Assembly: GCF_023091155.1 (NCBI RefSeq)
Contig: NZ_JAHWXK010000001.1
Span: 1,612,001 to 1,676,000, forward strand
Direction of reading: 5' to 3'
DNA from: Microbacterium sufflavum
GTDB taxonomy: Bacteria > Actinomycetota > Actinomycetes > Actinomycetales > Microbacteriaceae
Length of the DNA: 64,000 nucleotides
In this document: in pieces, positions 48,827 to 57,077 of the stretch
Layout of the letters: each line of letters begins with the position of its first letter
Numbering within the stretch: position 1 is the first letter of the stretch
Translations under genes and position numbers: made by a program
The notes under the pieces: model-generated
What the model was told of the DNA's origin: nothing
Seen by the model: only the letters and a program-made list of their open reading frames with translations
The model's database searches: none

Positions 48827-49873
48827 ATGAGCGAAGACCTCGGCCGCACCGTCATCGCGGATCTGTGCCGCCTTCCCAACCCCGAGGCGATCGACCGCAC
48901 GGCGTTCGTCGAGCTCGGCGGCGTCGAGCAGTTCGTCTCGATCCGCGGCCGCAGCAGGGCGAACCCGGTGCTCGTCGTGTGCCACGGCGGTCCGGCGCTC
49001 CCGTCGTTGCCGTCGTCGTGGATCTGGCAGCGCGGGGTCGAGGAGTACTTCACCGTCGTCAACTACGACCAGCGCGCCAGTGGCAAGTCCGCGGCGAGCG
49101 TGTCCGACGGGCTGGATCTCCGTGTCGAGAGGTATGTCGACGATCTCGTGGAGCTGATCGCGTGGGTGCAGGCCGAGCTCGGCGTCCGGAAGGTCGGGGT
49201 GCTCGGCCACAGCTGGGGGACGATCATCGGCCTCACTGTGGCCAGGCAGCGACCCGACCTGCTGTGGGCGTACATCGGCGTCGGCCAGGTCATCTGCGGT
49301 CCCGAGAACGAGGTCGAGAGCTTCGGTCACGCGATGCGGAGTGCCGTCGCGGATGGGAATGAGCGGGCGGTCGCGGAGCTGCAGTCGCTCGGGGAGTATC
49401 CCGGCGCGGAGCCGTTGACCGTCGAACGCATCGTGACCTGCCGGAGGTGGGCCCAGCACTACGGGGGTCTGTCCGCGTATCGGTCCGACTTCGCGTACTT
49501 CACGGAGTCGCAGGAGCTGTCTCCGTATTACACCGATGCCGACCTGGGGTTGATCGGCGCCGGGCAGCAGGTGACCATGACCGCGGTGCTCCCGGCCCTG
49601 CTCGGCTTCGACGCCCGCGATCAGACGGCGTTCGAGGTGCCGATGCTGCAGTTCCTCGGACGCCACGACTGGACGACGCCCACGGGCCCCGTCGTGCGCT
49701 GGCTCGAGCACGTGACGGCACCGTCGACGCACGTCGTCTGGTTCGAGAACTCGGCGCATCTGTGCATGCTCGAGGAGCCGGGCACGTTCCTCGTGAGTCT
49801 CGTCACCCGCGCGCTGCCCCATGCGGTCGACGCGATGCCGGTGGGCGGGCAAAGCAAAACCCCCGCCATGTAG
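48827..49873 (+). CDS. Alpha/beta hydrolase, proline-iminopeptidase-like (S33)
   Basis: 348 aa. Oxyanion region VCHGGPALPSLPS, then FTVVNYDQRASGKS, the nucleophile elbow GHSWGT (Ser), the acid in FLGRHDWTTPTG and the His in ENSAHLCMLEEP. This resembles the pip-like S33 hydrolases of actinobacteria but is distinct from the pip at 4555. TAGGCT (48814-48819) ends 7 nt before the ATG, so it is likely leaderless. Its last 6 codons lie inside the terminator hairpin of the tRNA operon on the opposite strand. Confidence 0.85.
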   Translation: MSEDLGRTVIADLCRLPNPEAIDRTAFVELGGVEQFVSIRGRSRANPVLVVCHGGPALPSLPSSWIWQRGVEEYFTVVNYDQRASGKSAASVSDGLDLRVERYVDDLVELIAWVQAELGVRKVGVLGHSWGTIIGLTVARQRPDLLWAYIGVGQVICGPENEVESFGHAMRSAVADGNERAVAELQSLGEYPGAEPLTVERIVTCRRWAQHYGGLSAYRSDFAYFTESQELSPYYTDADLGLIGAGQQVTMTAVLPALLGFDARDQTAFEVPMLQFLGRHDWTTPTGPVVRWLEHVTAPSTHVVWFENSAHLCMLEEPGTFLVSLVTRALPHAVDAMPVGGQSKTPAM

Positions 49874-49890
49874 AAGCTAGGCGAGGGTTT
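49857..49890 (-). terminator. tRNA-operon terminator overlapping the 3' end of a hydrolase gene
   Basis: Minus-strand arms 49890-49880 and 49867-49857 pair in 10 of 11 positions (AAACCC and GGCG cores) around a 12-nt loop. A T-rich run (TTTTGCTTT) follows, which makes a canonical Rho-independent terminator. A second 7-bp hairpin (49894-49914) lies between it and tRNA-Phe. The terminator covers the final codons and stop of the plus-strand hydrolase. Confidence 0.8.
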
Positions 49891-49917
49891 CTGGGCTGAT
49901 TGTAATGATCAGCCTTG

Positions 49918-49990
49918 TGGCTCCGACCGGCATCGATCCGGTGACCTTTCGATTTTCAGTCGAACGCTCTACCAACTGAGCTACAGAGCC
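49918..49990 (-). tRNA. tRNA-Phe (GAA)
   Basis: 73 nt with paired acceptor arms GGCTCTG/CGGAGCC, the D-loop AGTTGGTAGAGC, anticodon stem-loop with GAA in CTGAAAA, T-arm with TCGATG loop, and discriminator A. CCA is not encoded. It is the last of three co-directional tRNAs. Confidence 0.95.
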
Positions 49991-50058
49991 GCGCGGCGAT
50001 GGTGCTGCCGCGTCCTAGACGAAGAGCCCTCTCCGAAGAAAGAGCTCGTCGCACGGAG

Positions 50059-50132
50059 CGACCCTGACGGGACTTGAACCCGCGACCTCCGCCGTGACAG
50101 GGCGGCACGCTAACCAACTGCGCTACAGGGCC
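50059..50132 (-). tRNA. tRNA-Asp (GTC)
   Basis: 74 nt with acceptor arms GGCCCTG/CAGGGTC, D-loop AGTTGGTTAGCG, anticodon GTC in CTGTCAC, T-arm GGGTTCAAGTCCC, and discriminator G. Middle of the tRNA trio. Confidence 0.95.
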
Positions 50133-50163
50133 ATACTGGTGTTTTCAATTGTATCGGATGGAG

Positions 50164-50236
50164 TGACCCCAACGGGATTCGAACCCGTGCTACCGCCGTG
50201 AAAGGGCGGCGTCCTAGGCCGCTAAACGATGGGGCC
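50164..50236 (-). tRNA. tRNA-Glu (TTC)
   Basis: 73 nt with acceptor arms GGCCCCA/TGGGGTC, anticodon TTC in CTTTCAC, T-arm GGGTTCGAATCCC, and discriminator A. First of the tRNA trio. The 211 bp between it and the M23 gene at 50448 hold nothing I recognise apart from an AT-richer stretch near 50400-50430. Confidence 0.95.
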
Positions 50237-50447
50237 GAGTCAGTCCCGGGAGGACTTCCTTGCCGACGCTCAAGCATAAGGGATGACGCGAGCAAATCGC
50301 GAATCGAGGGCGATGCGTCTTCCCCCGGGCGTGTTTCGGGAGGACCATGGAGGTCACGATGGTGCTGCGGGGGCCGTGCCATTTCGCTGGTGCGGATGTG
50401 AATGTTGTTGTTAGTGTGACATCTGTGAAACCGGCGGAAGGGGCCGC

Positions 50448-51797
50448 GTGAACGACAAGAATCCGGTGGATGCTGCCTCCGCCGCCTCCGCGGAGTGTGG
50501 CTGCGCGCCCAGCCCGGCCGAGAGCCATGCGTTCTGGAAGGCGGGCATCAGCCGTCGCGGGGCCATCGGCCTCGGCGCCCTCAGCGTGGTCGCCCTCAGC
50601 GCCTTCGGCATCTCGTCGGGCGTCTCCGCCGCCTATGCCGCGTCGTACCCGAGCTGGGACGACGTGCAGCGCGCCAAGCAGAACGAAGCCGCCAAGGCGG
50701 CCGAGGTCTCGCGGATCGAAGGCCTCATCCAGTCGCTGACCCAGAAGGTCGCCGAGACCCAGGCCGCCGCCGAGGCTGCGTCCAACGAGTTCTACAACGC
50801 CCAGCAGGCCTACTTCGCCGCGATCGCCGAAGCCGACGCGCTGCAGGAGAAGGCCGACGCCCAGGCCGCCGCGGCCGACGAGTCCGCCCGCAAGGCCGGG
50901 CAGGTCGCTGCGCAGCTGTATCGCAACGGCGGCGACAACACCTCGCTCGAGCTGTTCTTCGCCGGATCGGCCAGCAACGCCGATGAGCTCCTTGCGCGAC
51001 TGGGCTCGATGGACAAGCTGCTCGAGTACAACCGCTCGGTGTACGACGACGCCGTCGCCGCCCGCAACGCCGCGCAGTCGCTCAGCGACCAGGCCGTCGT
51101 CGCGCGGGACGAGCGCGACCGGTTGCAGAAGATCGCCGAGGGGAAGATGGTCGCCGCGCAGCAGGCGGCCGATGCGGCGCAGGCCGCCCTCGACGAGCAG
51201 TCCGCGAACCTGGCGACCATGCAGGCGCAGCTCGCCGCGCTCAAGGACACCACCGCCACCACCGTCGCGCAGTACCAGGCCGGCGTCGAGGCCGCCCGCA
51301 AGGAGGCCGAGCGCCGTGCCGCCGAGGAGGCCGCCGCGAACGCGGGGGGCAACAGCGGTGGAGGAGGAACTCCGGGCTCCGGGGGATGGGTCCGTCCGCA
51401 CGGCGGCTACCGCAGCTCCGGCTACGGTCCCCGTTCGCAGCAGTGCAACTCCCGCGGCTGCTCGTCCAGCTGGCACTACGGGGTCGACCTCGCGAACGGC
51501 TGCGGGGCGGCGATCTACGCGGCGCACTCGGGCACCGTCGACGCGGCCTTCTACAACGGCGGGTACGGCAACTACGTGCGCATCCAGCACGGCGGCGGTG
51601 TCGCCACGGGCTACGCGCACATCAAGCCGGGTGGTTTCGCGGTCCGCAACGGCCAGTGGGTCGAGGCCGGACAGGTCATCGCCTACGCCGGCAACACAGG
51701 CGGCTCGTTCGGCTGCCACCTGCACTTCGAGGTGTACATCAACGGCCGCTACACGAACCCCATCAACTTCATGGCCGACCGGGGCATCTCCGTCTGA
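50448..51797 (+). CDS. Exported M23 peptidase with long coiled coil (EnvC/NlpD-like), possible Tat signal
   Basis: 449 aa from GTG 50448 with GGAAGGGG upstream. The N-terminus has a 35-residue cytoplasmic part, then SRRGAIGLGALSVVALSAF, a twin-Arg motif before a hydrophobic segment and an Ala-rich cleavage region (AYAAS). This suggests Tat export, unusual for an M23 protein. Residues about 70-300 are coiled coil (Ala/Glu/Gln-rich). A Gly-rich linker leads to the M23 domain (about 325-449) with SWHYGVDLANGCG (H-x3-D) and CHLHFEVYING (H-x-H). It resembles coiled-coil M23 proteins that activate or act as cell-separation hydrolases. Confidence 0.88.
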   Translation: MNDKNPVDAASAASAECGCAPSPAESHAFWKAGISRRGAIGLGALSVVALSAFGISSGVSAAYAASYPSWDDVQRAKQNEAAKAAEVSRIEGLIQSLTQKVAETQAAAEAASNEFYNAQQAYFAAIAEADALQEKADAQAAAADESARKAGQVAAQLYRNGGDNTSLELFFAGSASNADELLARLGSMDKLLEYNRSVYDDAVAARNAAQSLSDQAVVARDERDRLQKIAEGKMVAAQQAADAAQAALDEQSANLATMQAQLAALKDTTATTVAQYQAGVEAARKEAERRAAEEAAANAGGNSGGGGTPGSGGWVRPHGGYRSSGYGPRSQQCNSRGCSSSWHYGVDLANGCGAAIYAAHSGTVDAAFYNGGYGNYVRIQHGGGVATGYAHIKPGGFAVRNGQWVEAGQVIAYAGNTGGSFGCHLHFEVYINGRYTNPINFMADRGISV

Positions 51798-51811
51798 GGT
51801 CGGTCGCGCAG

Positions 51812-51850
51812 CAGAAGACCCCCGGAGCGCCGTGCTCCGGGGGTCTTCTG
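51812..51850. terminator. 17-bp perfect bidirectional terminator hairpin
   Basis: Arms 51812-51828 and 51834-51850 pair perfectly around a 5-nt loop, between the convergent M23 gene (stop 51797) and ppa (stop 51858). Confidence 0.88.
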
Positions 51851-51857
51851 CATCAGC

Positions 51858-52349
51858 TCAGTGGCCCTGCTCGCCGAACCGGGCGATCGCCTCGTCGAGG
51901 ATGCGCTGCGCCTCGGCGGCGTTCCCCCACTCGTCGACCTTGACCCACTTGTTGGGCTCCAGGTCCTTGTAGTGCTCGAAGAAGTGGGCGATCTCCTTCT
52001 TCGTGTACTCGGCGATGTCGTCGATGTCCTGGATGTGGGCCCAGCGCGGGTCCTTCGACAGGACCGCGACCAGCTTGTCGTCGCCGCCGGCCTCGTCGCT
52101 CATCTTGAGCACCGCGACGGGGCGGACCTCGACGACGACACCGGGGTAGATCGCGTGGTCGAGCAGCACCAGCACGTCGAGCGGATCGCCGTCTTCGCCG
52201 AGCGTGTTGTCGAAGTAGCCGTAGTCGGCCGGGTAGCCGAAGGTCGTGTACAGCACGCGGTCGAGGTGCACGCGCCCCGTCTCGTGGTCGACCTCGTACT
52301 TCACGCGGCTGCCGCGCGGGATCTCGATGACGGCGTCGTGTGCGCCCAT
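51858..52349 (-). CDS. ppa: Inorganic pyrophosphatase
   Basis: 163 aa, family I soluble pyrophosphatase. It hydrolyses PPi from biosynthetic reactions. It has EIPRGSRVKYEVDHETG, the substrate and Mg site YGYFDNTLGEDGDPLDVLVL (D-x-D-P-x-D-V), then LSKDPRWAHIQDIDD and KKEIAHFFEHYKDLEPNKWVKV. SD AGGAG lies 8 nt before ATG 52349. In related actinobacteria ppa often lies next to the tilS-hpt-ftsH cluster, as here. Confidence 0.96.
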   Translation of the reverse strand: MGAHDAVIEIPRGSRVKYEVDHETGRVHLDRVLYTTFGYPADYGYFDNTLGEDGDPLDVLVLLDHAIYPGVVVEVRPVAVLKMSDEAGGDDKLVAVLSKDPRWAHIQDIDDIAEYTKKEIAHFFEHYKDLEPNKWVKVDEWGNAAEAQRILDEAIARFGEQGH

Positions 52350-52392
52350 GCGTGTGCTCCTCAGAAAGTTCGGTTGGATGCCGCCGACCAGC

Positions 52393-53049
52393 CTACTCGC
52401 GGGCCGGCGGCTCGACGTCCGTGCGGTGACCGCGTGCGCGCCGGTTCAGCAGGCGCGCGAGCGGCCCGTTCAGCAGCAGGAGCAGGAGCGCGGCGTAGCC
52501 GTTCGGCGCGGCGAGCGCGGCGATGACCAGGGCGATCGCGAACAGGATGATCGCGGCGAGGTCGCCGACGACGCCCGCGCGGAGCACCGACGCGGACGCC
52601 GTGGTGAGCTGCGGGTGGCGCAGCAGGTAGAGCCAGCCGCCGAGGGTCGTGACCTGCGTGCCGATCAGTGTCCCGATGTACACGACCGCCTGCAGCGGAT
52701 CGGAGTCGAGCTGGCCGAGCATCGCCGTCGGCACCGGCAGCCACACGATCGTGGCCATCCAGCCCACGTTGATCCACAGCAGCGCCGGGGTGATCCGCTC
52801 GACGTCGCGGTACTGGCTGTGATGCCCCATCCAGAACACCGCGATGAGGAGGAAGCTCAGCGCGAAGCTCAGCAGCTGGCCGGAGTGCTCCGTGAAGAAC
52901 TCGGCCGTGCTCCGATTCCCCGCCGCCGTGTCGGAGACGGCTTCCAGCAGCGGGAGGATGAGCAGCGTCATGGCGATCGCGACGACCGCGTCGACGAAGG
53001 CCGTGAACCGCTCGGTCCGATACAGGTACGGCCTCGCGTTCTCGGTCAC
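52393..53049 (-). CDS. TMEM175-family (DUF1211) potassium-channel-like protein
   Basis: 218 aa with six transmembrane helices. The first helix has the family filter-region pattern RFTAFVDAVVAIAMTLLILPLL (R-x3-F-x-D). TMEM175 homologues form K-permeable channels in bacteria and lysosomes. Start GTG 53049: TATTCT (53061..53056) ends 6 nt before it, so a leaderless GTG start is supported. It sits between ppa and tilS, diverging from tilS, where some relatives have a carboxypeptidase (dac) gene. Confidence 0.85.
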   Translation of the reverse strand: MTENARPYLYRTERFTAFVDAVVAIAMTLLILPLLEAVSDTAAGNRSTAEFFTEHSGQLLSFALSFLLIAVFWMGHHSQYRDVERITPALLWINVGWMATIVWLPVPTAMLGQLDSDPLQAVVYIGTLIGTQVTTLGGWLYLLRHPQLTTASASVLRAGVVGDLAAIILFAIALVIAALAAPNGYAALLLLLLNGPLARLLNRRARGHRTDVEPPARE

Positions 53050-53123
53050 CGCGCCAGAATATCGGCGAGGGTGGGCGGGAGCCAGGGGGTCGCGAGGCGC
53101 TGGCGGTGCCCTAGCGTGGAGTG

Positions 53124-54116
53124 ATGCCGTCGCTCGATCCCGCCGTCGCCGAGATCCGCCTCGCCGTGCGCACCGCGCTCGCCGACCTCCCCGAAGGGAG
53201 CACCGTGATCGTCGCGCTGTCGGGCGGTGCCGACTCCCTCGCGCTCGCCGCCGCCACCGCGTTCGAGGCCGCCAAGCGAGGTCTCCGCGTCGCCGCCGTC
53301 ACGGTCGACCACGGGCTGCAGGACGACTCCGCCGCGGTGGCCGATCGGGCCGCGCGAACCGCTGCGGACCTGGGCCTCGACCCCCTCGTCGTTCGGGTCG
53401 AGGTGTCGGGCGATGGCGGACCGGAGGCGGCCGCCCGCGACGCGAGGTACCGTGTGCTGCGCGACGCGGCGAACGACCTCCGGGCCGCGGCGGTGCTGCT
53501 CGGCCACACGCTCGACGATCAGGCGGAGACCGTGCTGCTCGGGCTCGCCCGGGGTTCCGGCGCCGCGAGCCTGCAGGGCATGGCCGTCGAGCGTGCCGAC
53601 GACGACGGTGTGCGGTGGCTTCGGCCGCTGCTCGGCGTGCGCCGTGCGACCACCCGGGCGTTCTGCGCGGCGGCCGGGCTCGACGCCTGGGACGACCCGC
53701 ATAACAGCGACGACCGGTACAGCCGTGTCCGCGTGCGCGACCGCGTGCTGCCGGTGCTGGAGGCCGAGCTCGGCCCCGGGATCGCGGAGGCCCTGGCCCG
53801 CACGGCCGAGCAGCTGCGCGAGGACGCGGAGGCGTTCGACGAGATGATCCACGAGACCATCGAGGACATCGTCGAGCACGCCGAGGCCGGCATCTCCGTG
53901 AGCGTCGCCGCCCTCGCCGCCAACCCCGCCGCGCTGCGCAACCGCATCATCCGCCTCGTGGTGGACAGCGAGTTCGGCGTGAGCCTGACCCGCACCCAGA
54001 CGGTCGAGGTCGCCCGCCTGGTCACCGACTGGAGCGGACAGGGCCCCATCGACCTGCCCGGCTGCTCGGCGCGGCGCCAGGGTGGGCGCCTCGTGTTCAC
54101 CGCCGCCGGGCGCTGA
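53124..54116 (+). CDS. tilS: tRNA(Ile)-lysidine synthetase
   Basis: 330 aa. N-type ATP pyrophosphatase P-loop SGGADSLAL (about residues 31-39), then VDHGLQDDS, GHTLDDQAETVLLGLARGSG and NSDDRYSRVRVRDRVLP. It modifies the CAU anticodon C34 of tRNA-Ile to lysidine, which is essential. ATG 53124 follows TAGCGT (53112-53117) by 6 nt, so it is likely leaderless; GTG 53121 is in frame just before. Length is within the actinobacterial norm. It converges with the DUF937 gene. Confidence 0.94.
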   Translation: MPSLDPAVAEIRLAVRTALADLPEGSTVIVALSGGADSLALAAATAFEAAKRGLRVAAVTVDHGLQDDSAAVADRAARTAADLGLDPLVVRVEVSGDGGPEAAARDARYRVLRDAANDLRAAAVLLGHTLDDQAETVLLGLARGSGAASLQGMAVERADDDGVRWLRPLLGVRRATTRAFCAAAGLDAWDDPHNSDDRYSRVRVRDRVLPVLEAELGPGIAEALARTAEQLREDAEAFDEMIHETIEDIVEHAEAGISVSVAALAANPAALRNRIIRLVVDSEFGVSLTRTQTVEVARLVTDWSGQGPIDLPGCSARRQGGRLVFTAAGR

Positions 54117-54145
54117 GTCGCCGGGCGCGGCACGTCGGGCGAGCG

Positions 54146-54742
54146 TTACTTCTTGCCGCCGAACAGCCCGCCCAGGATGCCGCCCAGGTCGATCCCGCCG
54201 CCCGAGCCACTGCCGCCGCCGAGCAGGCCGCCCAGCACGTCGCCCAGGCCGCCGCCCGAGCCCGAGCCGCTCTGACCGCCGCCGCCGAGGATGCCGCCGA
54301 TCACATCGCCGATCCCTCCGGAGCCCTCGGCCGTCGGCTCCGTCTTCGCCGTCTTGTCCTTCGTCGCGTTCGCGATCAGCCCCATCACGATGGGGGCGAG
54401 GATCGGCAGGAGCTTGCCGAAGTCGATGCCCGGGGTCGCCTTCGACTCGGTGAGCTGCGTGGTGACCTCCTTCTCCTTCGACCCGAGGATGTGCGCGACG
54501 ATCTTGCCGCCGTCGGCCTGGTCGATGTCGTCGACCGAGGCGGCGCCCGTCGCGCCCTCGTGCTTCTTGAGCGCCTTCTGGATCGCGTCGGAGCCCTCGG
54601 GGGTCTCCGCGTTCTTCGCCAGCCCGCCGAGCAGCACCGCGCCGCCCTGCTCGACCGCGGTCTTCGCCTCGTCGTGCGAGACGCCGAGCTTCTTCGCGAT
54701 GTCGTCGATCGGAACCTGGCTGAGGATGTCGTCGAGGGCCAT
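54146..54742 (-). CDS. DUF937-domain protein with Gly-rich C-terminus
   Basis: 198 aa. N-terminal DUF937 (YidB-like) domain with LSQVPIDDIAKKLGVSHDEAKTAVEQGGAVLLGGLAKN (about 7-45) and LLPILAPIVMGLIANA (about 110-125). The C-terminal 70 residues are a Gly/Ser repeat region (DVIGGILGGGG, DVLGGLLGGG, GILGGLFGGKK). The function of the family is not established. ATG 54742 has GGAAGGA upstream. It lies between tilS and the T7SS-like module, interrupting the usual tilS-hpt neighbourhood. Confidence 0.75.
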   Translation of the reverse strand: MALDDILSQVPIDDIAKKLGVSHDEAKTAVEQGGAVLLGGLAKNAETPEGSDAIQKALKKHEGATGAASVDDIDQADGGKIVAHILGSKEKEVTTQLTESKATPGIDFGKLLPILAPIVMGLIANATKDKTAKTEPTAEGSGGIGDVIGGILGGGGQSGSGSGGGLGDVLGGLLGGGSGSGGGIDLGGILGGLFGGKK

Positions 54743-54876
54743 GGGGATCCTTCCGTCGGGGGCGTCCGCCCGTGTCCCGCTCACAGTAGTGCGCTCGTGC
54801 GCGGATGGGGAGATGTCCCCATCGACCGCGACCGGGGCCTGCTCCTATCGTGAAGGCACGGGGGGAAGGAGCATCG

Positions 54877-55143
54877 ATGACGGACCTCGATGTGCAGGGC
54901 GAGACGCTGGAGGCGGCCCGAGCGCGACTGACCGCGGCGGGTGCGCCGGTCGTCACCTCGTGCCTGTCCTTCGCCGGTACCGGTTCGCCGACGGTGGAGG
55001 CGGCGCTCGGCGAGATCGAGTCGCTCGTGTCGCAGGCCCTGTCGGCCCTCGCGCAGACGGCGGCCAACTCGGCCTCCGACGCGGCTGCGGCGGCGAGCAC
55101 CTTCACCGCGTCGGACGACACGCTCGCGCAGGCGGCACGATGA
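54877..55143 (+). CDS. Small ESX-like helical protein (88 aa)
   Basis: ATG 54877 with GGGGGAAGGAG upstream and TATCGT (54846-54851) as a likely -10. 88 Ala/Ser/Thr-rich residues (TVEAALGEIESLVSQALSALAQTAANSASDAAAAASTF) predict two helices separated near FAGTGSPT. It is the size of WXG100/ESAT-6-like proteins but lacks a W-x-G motif, so it is more like a partner subunit. Its stop overlaps the start of the 645-aa gene by ATGA, typical of such pairs. Confidence 0.7.
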   Translation: MTDLDVQGETLEAARARLTAAGAPVVTSCLSFAGTGSPTVEAALGEIESLVSQALSALAQTAANSASDAAAAASTFTASDDTLAQAAR

Positions 55144-57077
55144 GCCTGCCCGGACTGATCGACGACCCCGCCCGCGGCGACGTGGGTGCGGTGACCGGTG
55201 CGGCCACCGCGTTCACCACCCGCGCGACCTCCGCCCGCGCACGCAAGGGTGACGCCGACACCGCGCTCGCGGGTCTGACGTCGATGACCGCCTCCGCGTC
55301 CGACGCCCTCGGTGCACGCGTCCTGCTCCTCGCGCAGCGGTTCGGGGAGGCCGCGGAGGGCCTCGACGGCATCTCCGCCGCGATCACGACGTACGCCACC
55401 GACCTCGAGGCGCTGAAGGGCGAGGCCGCCCGCCGGCTCAGGGCGGCGCAGAACGCCTACGACCACATCTTCGTCCGACGCGCCGAGGCGCTCAACGCCG
55501 CCAGTGAGTTCGTCACCGGGTGGGCGCTGCCCTGGGACGCGGTGCTGCCGTCGTGGATGTACCTGGACGACCCGGGCTACCTGCACCGCTGGCAGGCGGC
55601 GATCGACGCGTACCACGCCGCCCGTTCCTCCTATAACGCGCTGGCCGACGAGCGCGCGACGATCGATCAGCGCGCCGTGACCGCGCTCGCCGCGGTGCCC
55701 CTGGTCGTCGCGGTGACCCAGGGCGGGAAGGTCGGCCCCGGCGGCTTCTCGGCCGCCGGGCTCATCTGGGCCGGCGACGTCAACGGCATCACGGCGGAGT
55801 CGCTCGCCGGGCTGGGCGACCCCGGCATCATCCGCGAGACGTGGAACGCGATGGACGAGGAGACCCGCACGGCGCTCCTGGCGGCATCCTCCCTCCTGCT
55901 CGGCAACCTCAACGGCATCCCGATCCGTGACCGCGTCACCGCGAACCACAAGAACATCCGCGACGAGATCGCGCGACGCGAGGCTGAGATCGCCCGGTTG
56001 CAGGCGCTCGTGGATAGCCTCAAGACGGGCGACCGCGCGGACGCGTGGGAGGCGAAGGGCTACCTCGACGAGATCGCGAAGCTCCGAGAGCCGATCGACT
56101 ACTGGCAGAGCCTGCTCGACCAGGACTACACGTGGTGGGACGAGAGCGAACGCAAGCACACCGACAAGGGCGCCGGTGCGCGCGTCGTCGTGTTCGACCC
56201 TGGTGCCGACGCGGTGGGCACCTACCACGGCCCCATCGACCCGACGACCGGCGACATCCCCGCCTGGATCCGCAACGTCGCCGTGTCGGTGCCGGGTACC
56301 ACGACCACGATGACCAGCTTCGGCGACGGCACCGGCGCGCAGCTGTACCGCTCGGCCGGACCCGACACGGCCGTGTTCCAGTGGGCCGGCGGCACGTTCC
56401 CGCAGCTGGAGCTCCCCGGTCCGACCGATGCCTCCTACTCGCGCGACCTCGCCCCGAAGCTCGTGGACTTCGTCGCCGGGATCGACAAGCCGAGCGGTTC
56501 GACCCTGACCGTGCTGGGGCACAGCTACGGCGGCGCGACCGTGGGCCTCGCGGAGAAGGCAGGGCTCGTCGCCGACCGCATCCTCTACGTCTCGGCGGCC
56601 GGCATGGGGGCGGGAGTGAGCGGCGTCGAGGACTTCCCGCACACCTCGGGCGTGCCGCACTACTCGATGATGGCGCGCGGCGATCTCGTCGTCGGTCTCA
56701 TCCAGGGCAACGGTGCCGGCCAGATGCACGGGCAGTCGCCACTCACGGCCGACGGCGTGACGCGCCTGGAGACCGGGTGGATCCAGGACGAGCGCGGCGG
56801 ACGCGTCGTCGACCTGGAGGACTACAACGTCGAGGGGAACGGCACACCGCGCGGTATCGACAGCCACAGCTCGGTGTACGACCCGCGCTCCGTGGCCTTC
56901 GACAACATCATCGCCGTGATCACCGGCGGCGACGCGATGCTGTTCGCACCGGACGACGTCTACAACCCGCGGCCGATCGTGGTGCCGGGTGGCGCCCCGA
57001 TCGTCCAGGCCCCGGTGCGCACCGACGGCATCGACAAGCCGGACTTCGTGCCGGAGTACGCGAGGATCGAGGGATGA
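55140..57077 (+). CDS. T7SS-associated alpha/beta hydrolase (DUF1023 type, 645 aa)
   Basis: N-terminal helical region (about 1-190) resembles an ESX-type secretion domain. A linker with amphipathic helices leads to a DUF1023-like alpha/beta-hydrolase domain (about 345-560): ARVVVFDPGADAVGTYHGP, VLGHSYGGATVGLAEKAG (Ser nucleophile), SMMARGDLV and IDSHSSVYD (likely His). DUF1023 proteins are thought to be lipid- or ester-active and are often fused to ESX-like regions. ATGA overlaps with both neighbours. There is no Sec signal peptide, consistent with T7SS export. No T7SS machinery is in the window. Confidence 0.8.
   Translation: MSLPGLIDDPARGDVGAVTGAATAFTTRATSARARKGDADTALAGLTSMTASASDALGARVLLLAQRFGEAAEGLDGISAAITTYATDLEALKGEAARRLRAAQNAYDHIFVRRAEALNAASEFVTGWALPWDAVLPSWMYLDDPGYLHRWQAAIDAYHAARSSYNALADERATIDQRAVTALAAVPLVVAVTQGGKVGPGGFSAAGLIWAGDVNGITAESLAGLGDPGIIRETWNAMDEETRTALLAASSLLLGNLNGIPIRDRVTANHKNIRDEIARREAEIARLQALVDSLKTGDRADAWEAKGYLDEIAKLREPIDYWQSLLDQDYTWWDESERKHTDKGAGARVVVFDPGADAVGTYHGPIDPTTGDIPAWIRNVAVSVPGTTTTMTSFGDGTGAQLYRSAGPDTAVFQWAGGTFPQLELPGPTDASYSRDLAPKLVDFVAGIDKPSGSTLTVLGHSYGGATVGLAEKAGLVADRILYVSAAGMGAGVSGVEDFPHTSGVPHYSMMARGDLVVGLIQGNGAGQMHGQSPLTADGVTRLETGWIQDERGGRVVDLEDYNVEGNGTPRGIDSHSSVYDPRSVAFDNIIAVITGGDAMLFAPDDVYNPRPIVVPGGAPIVQAPVRTDGIDKPDFVPEYARIEG

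Noticed and set aside
49918..50236. tRNA cluster as a phage or island attachment site
   Set aside because: No integrase gene and no duplicated tRNA 3' fragment were seen in the flanking DNA.
50237..50447. Riboswitch (for example c-di-AMP type) before the coiled-coil M23 gene
   Set aside because: No conserved riboswitch core could be recognised by eye in these 211 bp; a covariance-model search would be needed to claim one.
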